Source: Burkholderia paludis (GTDB taxonomy: Bacteria; Pseudomonadota; Gammaproteobacteria; Burkholderiales; Burkholderiaceae). Taken from it: DNA of 64,000 nucleotides. Every line of letters starts with the position of its first letter. Position 1 is the first letter of the stretch. The position numbers were made by a program, and so were the translations under genes. The DNA is taken from positions 124,001 through 188,000 of the forward strand of contig NZ_JPGL01000007.1 of NCBI RefSeq assembly GCF_000732615.1, given 5' to 3'. A model generated the notes under the pieces. It did not search any database. It was not told the DNA's origin and saw only the letters and a list, made by a program, of their open reading frames with translations. Shown piece by piece: positions 27,884 through 40,430 of the stretch.

Positions 27884-27913
27884 GGCCCGCGGCGCCCGCC
27901 GCGGGCCGTTTTT
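27884..27913 (+). terminator. Intrinsic terminator of the znuD-type gene
   Basis: A perfect 10-bp stem GGCCCGCGGC / GCCGCGGGCC (27884-27893 and 27898-27907), 4-base loop, then GTTTTT. Located 10 bases after the stop codon. Confidence 0.92.
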
Positions 27914-28230
27914 CCGGCGGCCCCGCTCCGCCGCGAATTTCCGTTTATCCGCCATTACCGTCATTCGGGCAACGCGCTCCGAAAACCCGTCACGGTTCCC
28001 TCCCCGATTTCACCGCAAGTGCATTCCGCGATTCATCCATAAATCCCGGAAAATTCATCAGACGATTATTAACAACAAGACATTTGTGCGCCGCCCAATA
28101 AAACCGGTTTCAAATTCCACGTATAAACCTTTAAATCACGGGCGCTCCGGGGTTTATTGATCAAATTCCTGAACGCCCACCTGACAAGGCTTTCAGCGCT
28201 AAAAAAACTAATATCAGGGTTTTCGAAGGG

Positions 28231-28257
28231 TAAAGAATCACCAGACATACCCGTTAA
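28231..28257 (+). promoter_or_regulatory. Sigma-28 (FliA)-type promoter
   Basis: TAAAGAAT, an 11-base spacer, then CCCGTTAA match the flagellar sigma-28 consensus TAAAGTTT-N11-GCCGATAA at most positions with exact spacing. It lies about 70 bases before the chemoreceptor start, in an AT-rich leader (27950-28325), and would tie the gene to late flagellar expression. Confidence 0.72.
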
Positions 28258-28325
28258 AGCCGGCACGAGCCCGTATCTGGTCGAACAATAATTTCAATTT
28301 ACCAACTACAGCACAGAGGCACACT

Positions 28326-29960
28326 GTGAAAATAACCAGAATGAGCATCAAAACCAAGCTCCTGGGCGGCTTCGGCCTGCTCGCCGCGGTTGTCGTGATC
28401 GTGTCGGGCATGGCGCTCAAGGCGCTATCCGATACCAATTCCGAGTTTCAGCGCTACACGACCGGGATCAACGCCCGGGCCAACCTGTCCGCGCAGATCC
28501 GCACCGCGGTCGACCGGCGCGCGATCGCCGCGCGCAATCTCGTGCTGGTGAGCAAGCCGTCCGACGTCGAAATCGAACTGGCCGAGGTGAACCAGGCGCA
28601 CAAGGACGTGCAGGAGCGTCTGGCGAAGCTCAAGGACATGATGGCGAACGCGAACGACACCTCCGATCGCGCGCGCGAACTGGTGGCCGACATCGTGCGC
28701 ATCGAGGGCAACTACGGGCCCGTCGCCCTGCGCATCGTCGGGCTCGCGCAGGCCGGCAAGAAGGACGAGGCGATCGCCGACATCGACGAGAACTGCCGCC
28801 CGCTGCTCGCGCAGCTGGTGCGTGCGACCGATGCGTACGCAACCTATACGCATGAACGCGAAATCTTGATCGCGCAGCAATTCGCGGATCGCTACACGAC
28901 GGAGCGCAACCTGCTGGCCGGCATCTGCCTCGTCGCCGTGGCGATCGCGGCCTGCGGCGGCCTGTGGCTGACGCGCAAGATCACGCTGCCGATCGGCTCG
29001 GCCGTGGACGTCGCGCGCACCGTGGCGAACGGCGATCTCGGCAGCCGCATCCAGGTCAGCGGCAACGACGAGACGCGCGACCTGCTCGAAGCGCTGCGGA
29101 CGATGAACGAACGGCTCATCGGCATCGTCGGCCGCGTGCGGGATTCGTCGAACAGCATCGCGCATGCGGTGAGCGAGATCGCGTCGGGCAACCTCGACCT
29201 GAGCCAGCGCACCGAGGAACAGGCCGCATCGCTGCAGGAAACGGCCGCGACGATGGAGGAATTCACGTCGACGGTGCGACTGAACGCGGAGAACGCGCAA
29301 CAGGCGAGCACGCTCGCCGCGAATGCGTCGGACGTCGCGCAGCGCGGCAGCTCGGTGGTCGGCCGCGTGGTCGACACGATGACGGAGATCGGCCACAGCT
29401 CGTCGAAGATCGCCGACATCACCGGCATCATCGAGGGCATCGCGTTCCAGACCAACATCCTCGCGTTGAATGCGGCCGTCGAGGCGGCCCGCGCGGGCGA
29501 ACAGGGCCGCGGCTTTGCGGTGGTCGCGAGCGAAGTACGCAGTCTCGCGCAGCGCTCGTCGACGGCGGCGAAGGAAATCAAGGAACTGATCTCCGCGTCG
29601 GTGCAGACGATCCAGGACGGCTCGGCACTCGCGGGCGAAGCCGGCAAGACGATGTCCGACGTCACGCAGGCCGTCGCGCGCGTGACGGACATCATGGGCG
29701 AGATCGCGGCCGCGTCGGCCGAGCAGAGCCGCGGCATCGACCAGGTGAACCTGACGATCACGCAGATGGACGAGACGACGCAGCAGAACGCGGCGCTCGT
29801 CGAGCAGGCCGCGGCCGCGTCGAAGTCGCTCGAGGCGCAAGGCCGCGAGCTGTCCGAAACGGTTGCCGCGTTCCGGATGCCGTCCGGCGGACACGCGCCG
29901 GCGCCCGGCGCGCACGCGTACGAACCCGTCGCGCCGCACTGGCAGCCGGCCACCGCGTAA
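28326..29960 (+). CDS. Methyl-accepting chemotaxis protein
   Basis: A 544-residue chemoreceptor: first membrane helix about residues 11-33, a four-helix-bundle periplasmic domain (about 35-195), second helix about 198-218, HAMP, then the conserved signalling hairpin tip GIIEGIAFQTNILALNAAVE split within residues 370-400, and VVASEVRSLAQRS. It senses a ligand and controls CheA via CheW. No C-terminal NWETF-type CheR-binding pentapeptide is present. The start is GTG at 28326, supported by AGAGG 7 bases before; the ATG at 28341 is too far from it. A sigma-28-type promoter is upstream. Confidence 0.94.
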   Translation: MKITRMSIKTKLLGGFGLLAAVVVIVSGMALKALSDTNSEFQRYTTGINARANLSAQIRTAVDRRAIAARNLVLVSKPSDVEIELAEVNQAHKDVQERLAKLKDMMANANDTSDRARELVADIVRIEGNYGPVALRIVGLAQAGKKDEAIADIDENCRPLLAQLVRATDAYATYTHEREILIAQQFADRYTTERNLLAGICLVAVAIAACGGLWLTRKITLPIGSAVDVARTVANGDLGSRIQVSGNDETRDLLEALRTMNERLIGIVGRVRDSSNSIAHAVSEIASGNLDLSQRTEEQAASLQETAATMEEFTSTVRLNAENAQQASTLAANASDVAQRGSSVVGRVVDTMTEIGHSSSKIADITGIIEGIAFQTNILALNAAVEAARAGEQGRGFAVVASEVRSLAQRSSTAAKEIKELISASVQTIQDGSALAGEAGKTMSDVTQAVARVTDIMGEIAAASAEQSRGIDQVNLTITQMDETTQQNAALVEQAAAASKSLEAQGRELSETVAAFRMPSGGHAPAPGAHAYEPVAPHWQPATA

Positions 29961-30568
29961 CGGACGCCGCCGGAAGACGACGATGCGCATGCCGCCGCGC
30001 CCTTTCGCCTGCGCGACGCCTGCGCGCGCCGCGCGATGCGCAGCCTTGCGCGGCATGCGGCACGGTCGCGTGTCGTCGTCCGGCGCGTCCCGCACGCACG
30101 CGGGACGTCGCGCGTCGCCGATCCGTGCCGCGCGTTCGCGGCACGCGTGCATGTAGCGTATCCGCCGCCGCGACCGTATCGTCGCCAGCCGGCGCGGCGT
30201 CGTGCGCGCACCTGGAAATACGCATCGTCACGACCGCTCGCGCGCCGTGCATCCGCCCTTCGTCATCGCCCTTCGTCATCGCCTTGTTCATGACGTGCGG
30301 GCAACGCCGCGCCGGCCCGCGCGTTGCGCGTCGCCGCACCGATGGCGTCGAGATCGTGCGGCATCCGCACACGCGGCGCGCGCCGTGCGCGGACTTTTAA
30401 AACGGACGAATGGCGAGTATGCTAGAAAAAGCACTCCCCGTTCGGCCGGCGAATCGCGCGCCCTGACTCCCGTCCGATCGTATTGCGGCCCCATCGCATC
30501 GATGGCGGCGTCCGCTTCCCGCGCCACGGCCGCACGAACCTTTCCCCCAACAATCGTCAGGAGAGCTG
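29961..30568. other. Intergenic region before otsA
   Basis: About 600 bases without a supported gene; frames are Arg/Ala-rich shadows. The stretch 30395-30430 is AT-richer, with TATGCT at about 30417, and probably carries the otsA promoter. Confidence 0.5.
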
Positions 30569-31975
30569 GTGAGCCGTCTCGTCGTCGTATCCAATCGCAT
30601 TGCAGATCCCCGTAAAGCCGCGGCCGGCGGCCTCGCCGTCGCCGTGAAGGACAGCCTGCAGGAGTCGGGCGGCGTCTGGTTCGGCTGGAGCGGGAGGCTG
30701 CGCGGCGGCGACGATCAGCCCACGCACGGCGACGAGGTGCAGATCCAGAACGTCGGCGGCATCCAGCTCGCGACGATCGATCTCGACCCGCAGGATTACG
30801 ACGCGTACTACCTCGGCTATTCGAACAACGTGCTGTGGCCGGTGTTTCACTACCGGCTCGATCTCGCGCAGTTCGACCGCCGCTTCGCGGACGGCTACCG
30901 GCGCGTCAACCAGTTGTTCGCGCGCAAGCTGCGCACGCTGCTGCGGCCCGACGACACCATCTGGGTCCACGATTACCAGCTGATTCCGCTGGCCGCCGAG
31001 TTGCGCGCGATGGGCTGCGCGAATCCGATCGGCTTCTTCCTGCACATCCCGATGCCGCCGCCGCCGATCATGGCCGCGATCCCGGAGCACGAGTGGCTGA
31101 TGCGCTCGCTGTTCGCGTACGACCTGGTCGGCTTCCAGACCGAGTCGGACCTGCTCCACTTCGAGCATTACGTCGAAGCGGAGGCCGGCGCCGCGCGGCT
31201 GCCGAACGGCCGCCTGCGCGCGTTCGGCCGCACGCTGTCGGCTGGCGCATTCCCGATCGGCATCAACGTCGACGAATTCGAATCGCTCGCGCACGATCGC
31301 GACGGCACCGACATGTTCGAGCGGATGCGCGACGAATACTCGCGCCGCCAGTTGCTCGTCGGCGTCGACCGGCTCGACTACACGAAGGGCTTGCCGCAGC
31401 GCGTGCAGGCGTTCCGCCAGTTGCTCGAACAGTATCCGGAGAACCGCAACCGCGCGACGCTGATCCAGATCGCCGCGCCGAGCCGCGAGGATCTCGGCGC
31501 CTACGACGACCTGCGGCGCGAGATGGACACCCTGTGCGGCGCGATCAACGGCGATTACGGCGAACTCGAATGGATGCCGATGCGCTACATCCACCGCACC
31601 GTTGCACGCAAGCGCCTGCCGGGCCTCTATCGCGCCAGCCGCGTCGCGCTCGTCACGCCGCTGCGCGACGGCATGAATCTCGTCGCGAAGGAGTTCCTCG
31701 CCGCGCAGGACGAGGCCGACCCGGGCGTGCTCGTCCTGTCGCGCTTCGCGGGCGCGGCCGAGCAGCTGAAGTCGGCATTGCTGGTCAATCCGTACGACAC
31801 GCAAGGCACCGCGCAGGCGATCCAGCGCGCGCTCGCGATGCCGCTCGAGGAGCGCCGCCAGCGTCACGCGGCGCTGATGGCGATCGTGCGCAAGACCGAC
31901 GTGCACTGGTGGCGCACACGCTTTCTCGATGCACTCGCCGAAGCGGCCGAAGTCACGGCCGCAACGGAATCCTGA
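30569..31975 (+). CDS. otsA: Trehalose-6-phosphate synthase
   Basis: A 468-residue retaining GT20 glycosyltransferase, the normal OtsA length. It joins UDP-glucose and glucose-6-phosphate to trehalose-6-phosphate for osmotic and desiccation protection. Family motifs are visible: RLVVVSNRIADP, the N-terminal GGLAVAV loop, VHDYQL, FFLHIPMPPP, VGVDRLDYTKG, and the nucleotide-site region PLRDGMNLVAKEFLAAQ. The GTG start has AGGAG 7 bases upstream. otsB (the phosphatase) is not adjacent, which is unusual for Enterobacteria but seen in Burkholderia. Confidence 0.96.
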   Translation: MSRLVVVSNRIADPRKAAAGGLAVAVKDSLQESGGVWFGWSGRLRGGDDQPTHGDEVQIQNVGGIQLATIDLDPQDYDAYYLGYSNNVLWPVFHYRLDLAQFDRRFADGYRRVNQLFARKLRTLLRPDDTIWVHDYQLIPLAAELRAMGCANPIGFFLHIPMPPPPIMAAIPEHEWLMRSLFAYDLVGFQTESDLLHFEHYVEAEAGAARLPNGRLRAFGRTLSAGAFPIGINVDEFESLAHDRDGTDMFERMRDEYSRRQLLVGVDRLDYTKGLPQRVQAFRQLLEQYPENRNRATLIQIAAPSREDLGAYDDLRREMDTLCGAINGDYGELEWMPMRYIHRTVARKRLPGLYRASRVALVTPLRDGMNLVAKEFLAAQDEADPGVLVLSRFAGAAEQLKSALLVNPYDTQGTAQAIQRALAMPLEERRQRHAALMAIVRKTDVHWWRTRFLDALAEAAEVTAATES

Positions 31976-32135
31976 CCCGCGTCACGCAGCCGTTTTGTCG
32001 CCGCGCAGTCGCGCGGCGCGCCGCTCACGCCGCACGAGCCGACCGACGCCGGGTTGCCCGCACGCACACGCCCCATCGGTACCCGGTACGCATCGATACG
32101 CATCGATACGCGTTGGTCGTCACGTCGGATCGCAT

Positions 32136-34109
32136 TCAGCGATCGGGGTCGCGCGGCGGCTCGTACGCGACGAAATCGCGCTCGACCGTGGACGCCTGCT
32201 CCGTTTCGATCGCGCCGCCGCACGCGCCGGCTTCGTCGCCGGGCGCGGCTGCTGCGGGCGCCGCCTCCTCACGCCCGCCGATCAGCGTCAGCAGCGCGTC
32301 GCGTTCGAGCACCTCGCATTGCAGCAGCCGCTGCGCGATGCGTTCGAGCGCCGCGCGGCGCTCGCCGAGCGTCGCCGCGACACGCGCATGCGCGTCGGCC
32401 AGCAGCGTGCGCACCTCGTCGTCGATCATCCGCGCGGTGTGTTCGCTGCAGCGCCCGTTGCCCGGATGCCACGCGCCGGGAATGCCCTGGTGCGCGTCGC
32501 CGTCGTCGAACGTCGCGAGCCCGATCTTCCTGCTCATCCCGTACTGCATGACCATGTGCCGCGCCATTGCGGTCGCGCGTTCGAGATCGTTCTGCGCGCC
32601 CGTCGACACGTCGCCGAACACCAGTTCTTCCGCGCCCCGCCCGCCGAGCAGCGCGTCGATCCGGTCGAGCAGCTCGCTCCTGCGCAGTACGTAGCGATCC
32701 TCGGTCGGCACCTGCTGCGTATAGCCGAGCGCGGCGACGCCACGCGGAATGATCGACACCTTCTTCACCGGATCGCAATGCGCGCGGCTTTCCGCCACCA
32801 GCGCATGGCCGGCTTCGTGATAGGCGATGGTCAGCTTCTCCTGCGCGTTCATCACGCGGCTCTTGCGCTCGAGACCCGTCAGCGCGCGGTCGATCGCCTC
32901 GTCGAAGTCGGCCATGGCGATCGCCTGCTTGCCGAGTTCGGCCGCATGCAGCGCCGCTTCGTTGACGACGTTGGCGAGATCCGCGCCGACGAAGCCCGGC
33001 GTGCGCTGCGCCAGTTCGCCGAGATCGACGTCGGCGGCAAGCTTCACGCGCTTCACGTGCACGCCGAGGATCTGCCGGCGGCCGTTCACGTCGGGCCGGT
33101 CGATCGCGATGTGGCGGTCGAAGCGGCCCGGCCGCAGCAGCGCTGGATCGAGGATCTCGGGCCGGTTCGTCGCGGCCATGATGATCACGCCCGAGCCCGC
33201 CTGGAAGCCGTCCATCTCGACGAGCAACTGGTTGAGCGTCTGCTCGCGCTCGTCGTTGCCCGACATCGGGCCAACGCCGCGCACCTTGCCGAGCGCATCG
33301 AGCTCGTCGACGAACACGATGCACGGCGCCTTCTGCTGCGCCTGCTCGAACAGGTCGCGCACCCGCGCCGCGCCGACGCCGACGAACATCTCGACGAACG
33401 CCGAGCCGCTGATCGAGAAGAACGGCACGGCGGCCTCGCCGGCCACCGCGCGCGCGAGCAGCGTCTTGCCGGTGCCGGGGGCCCCGACGATCAGCACGCC
33501 TTTCGGAATCTTGCCGCCGAGCCGCTGGTAGCGGTCGGGGTTGCGCAGGAACGCGACCAGTTGCTGCAGTTCGGCCTTCGCCTCGTCGATGCCCGCGATG
33601 TCGTCGAACGTGATGCCGGTTTCCTGCTGCACGTAGACCCGCGCGCGGCTCTTGCCCATTCCGGTGAAGTCCTGCAGCCCGCCGCGCCGGCGCAGCATCA
33701 TGTTCCAGACGAACACGAACATCACGAGCGGCAGCAGCCACGCCGCCAGCGACGCGATCCAGCCGGTGTCGGACGCGCCGCGATAGCGGATGCCCGCGGC
33801 GCTCAGCGTGTCGGTGAGGCGATCGTCGGTCACGCGATTGGTCGTGAAGCGCCACGGCGCGCCGGCCTGCTGCACGACCGCGGCCTCGGACGCCGGCAGC
33901 ATCGCGCCGGCCTGCGGCATCTTCAGCGTGCCCGAGATCGTCGCGGGGCCCACCTCGAGATTGTCGACCAGCCGCGCGACGACGAGCCGGTGGAAATCGC
34001 TGTACGCGATCGATGCCGTTTCCGCACGCAGCATCAGCAACTGCGCGGCGAACAGCACGAAGAAACCCGCCGCGATCAGCCATCCCGGGTAGTCGAATTT
34101 CCTGTCCAT
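32136..34109 (-). CDS. ftsH: ATP-dependent zinc metalloprotease FtsH
   Basis: A 657-residue membrane AAA protease: two membrane helices (about residues 9-28 and 117-137) flank a periplasmic domain; Walker A GAPGTGKT near residue 208; Walker [12 protein letters not shown]; second-region-of-homology [20 protein letters not shown]; zinc site HEAGH near 431 and a late DARVAATL region. It degrades misfolded membrane proteins and short-lived regulators. Its sequence has FtsH features but a divergent periplasmic domain, and it is not next to rlmE/folP, so it is probably a second ftsH. In the zinc-domain tail, Asp residues are conserved. The ATG has no competing start. It is convergent with otsA. Confidence 0.94.
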   Translation of the reverse strand: MDRKFDYPGWLIAAGFFVLFAAQLLMLRAETASIAYSDFHRLVVARLVDNLEVGPATISGTLKMPQAGAMLPASEAAVVQQAGAPWRFTTNRVTDDRLTDTLSAAGIRYRGASDTGWIASLAAWLLPLVMFVFVWNMMLRRRGGLQDFTGMGKSRARVYVQQETGITFDDIAGIDEAKAELQQLVAFLRNPDRYQRLGGKIPKGVLIVGAPGTGKTLLARAVAGEAAVPFFSISGSAFVEMFVGVGAARVRDLFEQAQQKAPCIVFVDELDALGKVRGVGPMSGNDEREQTLNQLLVEMDGFQAGSGVIIMAATNRPEILDPALLRPGRFDRHIAIDRPDVNGRRQILGVHVKRVKLAADVDLGELAQRTPGFVGADLANVVNEAALHAAELGKQAIAMADFDEAIDRALTGLERKSRVMNAQEKLTIAYHEAGHALVAESRAHCDPVKKVSIIPRGVAALGYTQQVPTEDRYVLRRSELLDRIDALLGGRGAEELVFGDVSTGAQNDLERATAMARHMVMQYGMSRKIGLATFDDGDAHQGIPGAWHPGNGRCSEHTARMIDDEVRTLLADAHARVAATLGERRAALERIAQRLLQCEVLERDALLTLIGGREEAAPAAAAPGDEAGACGGAIETEQASTVERDFVAYEPPRDPDR

Positions 34110-34586
34110 GGCATCCGGCCGTAGGCGCCGCGCCGCGTGCGCTTACGCCGCCACGCGCGCGCCACCGGCGCGCGGGCCCGGCGGCCATGCGATAGCGGCC
34201 TGCATCCGCGCCATCGTCGTCTCGCTGTATCGCCTCGCTTCGTCGCATCGACGACGCCGCGGCGACGCCGTCCGGCGCCGCCCGGCAATCCTCGCCCGGG
34301 CGGCGCACCGTAGCGCGCCGCCCCTGAATCCAGTCTAGCTCGCGCGCACGCGTCGCGCATCGCGAGCCGCCTGCGGGCCGAATCGTCCGACAAACGGCTT
34401 TCGCCGACGCCGCCCGCCGCGTTATAGTCGCGTTCGTGACAGTTTCATGACAACCGCGCCGCCTGCGCTTTTGCGCAACGCAGGCCGTTGCATTCCGTCC
34501 CGCATCGCGGCAGCCTGAGCGGCATCGCCGCGCATCGAACGAAACCGAACGAAATCGCCCACCCGCCCATTCGAGGAGCCCACGAC
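34110..34586. other. Divergent intergenic region ftsH / phosphoesterase
   Basis: About 475 bases between divergent genes. No gene supported. The minus-strand side is GC-rich with direct short repeats (CGACGCCG-type); the plus side near 34425-34450 (TTATAGTCGCGTTCGTGACAG) may hold the promoter of the phosphoesterase gene. Confidence 0.45.
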
Positions 34587-36251
34587 GTGAACGACACCCC
34601 CGATCGCCCCGACGATCTTCCCGCCGACCCCGACCGCCGCCGCGTGCTCGGCGGCCTCGCCGCGCTCGGAGCGGGCGTCGCGCTCGCCGGCTGTGAAACG
34701 ACGGCGGCCACCGCGCCGCGCTCCGCCGCCGACCTGCGCATCGACGAGGCATTGCGCCAGCGCGTGCGCCACATCGTCGTGATCTACGCGGAGAACCGCA
34801 GCTTCGCGAACCTGTACGGCGATTTCCCGGGCGTGCGCCATCCGCTGAGCGAGGTGCGCCCCGAACACGCGCTGCAGCTCGATCGCGACGGCAAGACGCC
34901 GCTGCCCGTGCTGCCGAAGATCTGGGGCGGCCTCGTGCCGCAGGCGCAGGAAGTGGACGGCAAGCGCTACGCGATCGCCGAGCGCGACATCGACAAGCTG
35001 CCGAACGCGCCGTTCCGCGTCGCCGACGCGCAGGGCAAGCCGCTGCCGAACGGCGTGATCACGCGCGACCTGTGGCACCGCTTCTATCAGAACCAGATGC
35101 AGATCGCCGCCGGCCGCAACGACCAGTTCGCCGCGTGGGCCGATTCCGGCGGCCTCGTGATGGGGCATTACCGCAATTCGGCCGACACGCTGCGGCTGTG
35201 GAACCTCGCGCGCCAGTACACGCTGTGCGACAACTTCTTCATGGCGGCCTTCGGCGGCTCGTGGCTGAACCACATGTACCTGATTTCGGCGCAGCCGCCG
35301 CTGTATCCGGACGCGCACAAGCATCCGCATGCGGGCAAGCTGCTGTCGAAGGTCGAGGGCGACGATCCGGCCGGCACGCGGCTGAAGCTCGCCGACGATT
35401 CGCCTGCGTCCGCGCTCGACGGCCCGCCGAAGTTCGCGGGCGACGGCCCGCTGACGCCCGACGGCTACGGCGTCAACACGATGGCGCCGCCGTACCAGCC
35501 GAGCTACGTGCCGCCGGCCGACCCGGGCAACGCCGCCTATGCGGACCCGGACGATATCCGCGTGATCCCGCCGCAGGGCCATGCGACGATCGGCGACCGC
35601 CTGTCCGAGAAGAACGTCGACTGGGCGTGGTACAGCGGCGCGTGGCAGTACGCGCTCGAGCATCGCGACACGGGCACGGTGCCCGATTTCCAGTACCACC
35701 ACCAGCCGTTCAACTACTTCGTGAACTACGCGCCGGGCACCGATGCGCGCCGCCGGCACCTGCGCGACGCGGGGCTCGGCGACACGCCGTCGACCAACCA
35801 TCTCATCGCCGACATCGACGCGGGCCGCCTGCCGGCGGTCACGTTCTACAAGCCGCAAGGCAACCTGAACATGCACGCGGGCTACGCGGACATCGAATCG
35901 GGCGACCGCCACATCGCGACCGTGATCGACCATATCCGGCGCGGGCCGCAGTGGGAACACACCGTGATCGTCATGACCCACGACGAGAACGGCGGCTGGT
36001 GGGATCACGTCGCGCCGCCGGTCGGCGATCGCTGGGGCCCCGGTTCGCGGATTCCCGCACTGGTGATCTCGCCGTTCGCGAAGCAGGGTTTCGTCGATCA
36101 CACGCTGTACGACACGAACTCGATCCTGCGCTTCATCAGCCGCGTGCACGGGCTCGCGCCGCTCGACGGCGTGGTCGCGCGCAACAACGCGTTCGCCGCG
36201 CGCGGCGCGACACCGCCGGGCGACCTGACGAACGCACTCGATCTCGGCTGA
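34587..36251 (+). CDS. AcpA-type acid phosphatase / phospholipase C-family phosphoesterase
   Basis: A 554-residue phosphoesterase of the AcpA/PLC superfamily. The N-terminus has DRRRVLGGLAALGAG and a lipobox LAGC, so a Tat-exported lipoprotein is likely. The metal and nucleophile region is HIVVIYAENRSFANLYGDFPG split at the start of the catalytic domain; later HDENGGWWDHV and RIPALVISPFAKQGFVDHT are family hallmarks. AcpA of Francisella is a respiratory-burst-inhibiting acid phosphatase; the Burkholderia homologues are less studied. Start is GTG at 34587 with GAGGAG 8 bases upstream; an upstream ATG would bury the Tat signal. Confidence 0.9.
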   Translation: MNDTPDRPDDLPADPDRRRVLGGLAALGAGVALAGCETTAATAPRSAADLRIDEALRQRVRHIVVIYAENRSFANLYGDFPGVRHPLSEVRPEHALQLDRDGKTPLPVLPKIWGGLVPQAQEVDGKRYAIAERDIDKLPNAPFRVADAQGKPLPNGVITRDLWHRFYQNQMQIAAGRNDQFAAWADSGGLVMGHYRNSADTLRLWNLARQYTLCDNFFMAAFGGSWLNHMYLISAQPPLYPDAHKHPHAGKLLSKVEGDDPAGTRLKLADDSPASALDGPPKFAGDGPLTPDGYGVNTMAPPYQPSYVPPADPGNAAYADPDDIRVIPPQGHATIGDRLSEKNVDWAWYSGAWQYALEHRDTGTVPDFQYHHQPFNYFVNYAPGTDARRRHLRDAGLGDTPSTNHLIADIDAGRLPAVTFYKPQGNLNMHAGYADIESGDRHIATVIDHIRRGPQWEHTVIVMTHDENGGWWDHVAPPVGDRWGPGSRIPALVISPFAKQGFVDHTLYDTNSILRFISRVHGLAPLDGVVARNNAFAARGATPPGDLTNALDLG

Positions 36252-36285
36252 CGGCCGGTCGGCCGCCTGCCGTCGACGCCCCGGG

Positions 36286-36310
36286 CAATCCGCAGGATCG
36301 CCCGGGGCGT
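36286..36310 (+). terminator. Terminator hairpin after phosphoesterase
   Basis: Perfect 11-bp inverted repeat ACGCCCCGGGC / GCCCGGGGCGT (36286-36296, 36300-36310), short loop, followed by a T-rich TGTCGTTTCTT. Confidence 0.75.
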
Positions 36311-36315
36311 TGTCG

Positions 36316-36573
36316 TTTCTTGCAGGGCAGTTCCTGCGCGACGAGCCAGTCGTGATGCGCGAGGCGCTCGTTCGCGTAGAGGCGCACCTTCGCCTCGTCG
36401 GCATCGCGGCCGCCGGCGAGCATCAGGTAGCGGTACAGATCCTCGGTGGCGTCGTGAAAGCCGGCCTGCCGCTGCGCGGGCGGGCCGCCGCTGCCGCCGA
36501 GGTAGATCTCGCCGCCCGACAGCGCGCTCGTGCCGCCGTAGCTCGACGCGCGTTCGACGATCAGCGTGTCCGC
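36316..36573 (-). pseudogene. Remnant of FAD-dependent flavoprotein dehydrogenase
   Basis: An 86-codon open stretch on the minus strand reads like an internal N-terminal part of a succinate dehydrogenase/fumarate reductase-type or 3-ketosteroid dehydrogenase-like flavoprotein: ADTLIVERASSYGGTSALSGG (second strand of the FAD-binding Rossmann fold and the flavin loop), EIYLGG, then TEDLYRYLMLAGGRDADEAK and HHDWL. The GxGxxG start and everything after are missing. Intact relatives are 500-580 residues. It is therefore a decayed gene fragment between two healthy genes. Confidence 0.8.
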
Positions 36574-36599
36574 GCCGGCATGCGCGCGACACGGGGCGC

Positions 36600-36713
36600 G
36601 GCAACGTCGTGTCGTACGAGCCCGATCCGGCGGATATCGCGCTGGTGCGCTACCGGCGCGGCGACGTGCAGCGCGCGGTCGACGAAGTCGTCGCGCAATG
36701 CCTCGCGCAGTAG
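36600..36713 (+). pseudogene. Possible C-terminal fragment of an unidentified gene
   Basis: A 37-codon plus-strand stretch (GNVVSYEPDPADIALVRYR... ending in VVAQCLAQ then TAG) has protein-like composition and no upstream start; it may be the tail of a deleted gene joined to the flavoprotein remnant. Family not recognised; low confidence. Confidence 0.3.
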
Positions 36714-36750
36714 GCGCAGGCGAACGGCACGCGCGTGCCGCGAATGCAGA

Positions 36751-36789
36751 ACGCCCCGCCGCCGGCGAGCGAGGCCGGCGGCGGGGCGT
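36751..36789 (-). terminator. Hairpin downstream of pckG
   Basis: Perfect 16-bp inverted repeat (36751-36766 and 36774-36789), 7-base loop, 19 bases after the pckG stop on the minus strand, followed by TCTGCATTC. Confidence 0.85.
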
Positions 36790-36807
36790 CAGGGTCGCTG
36801 CGATCCG

Positions 36808-40159
<3,352 letters not shown>

Positions 40160-40430
40160 GCGCACGCTTCAGGCGACGATCGCCGGATGGGCCTGCCGGG
40201 CCACATGACGGCCTTCCCGGCAACGACGACCGTTCGCCGTCCGTGTCGCGACCGGCACGCATGCATTCCCGCCATCTTCCTCTATACTGCTGCGCGCGAG
40301 ATAAACCAGGGCCACATCACGCCGGCGTCTCGCGCCAGACAGTCACCGCATGCGCGACCGACACGCCCGCAACGATCCCGGGCCGGCACGCATTTCTCTC
40401 CTGAACGATCCTTCTCTTCCGGGACAAGAC

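Noticed and set aside
31976-32135. Short direct repeats of CGATACGC-type after otsA
   Set aside because: Only two to three copies; not long enough to call an array or attachment site.
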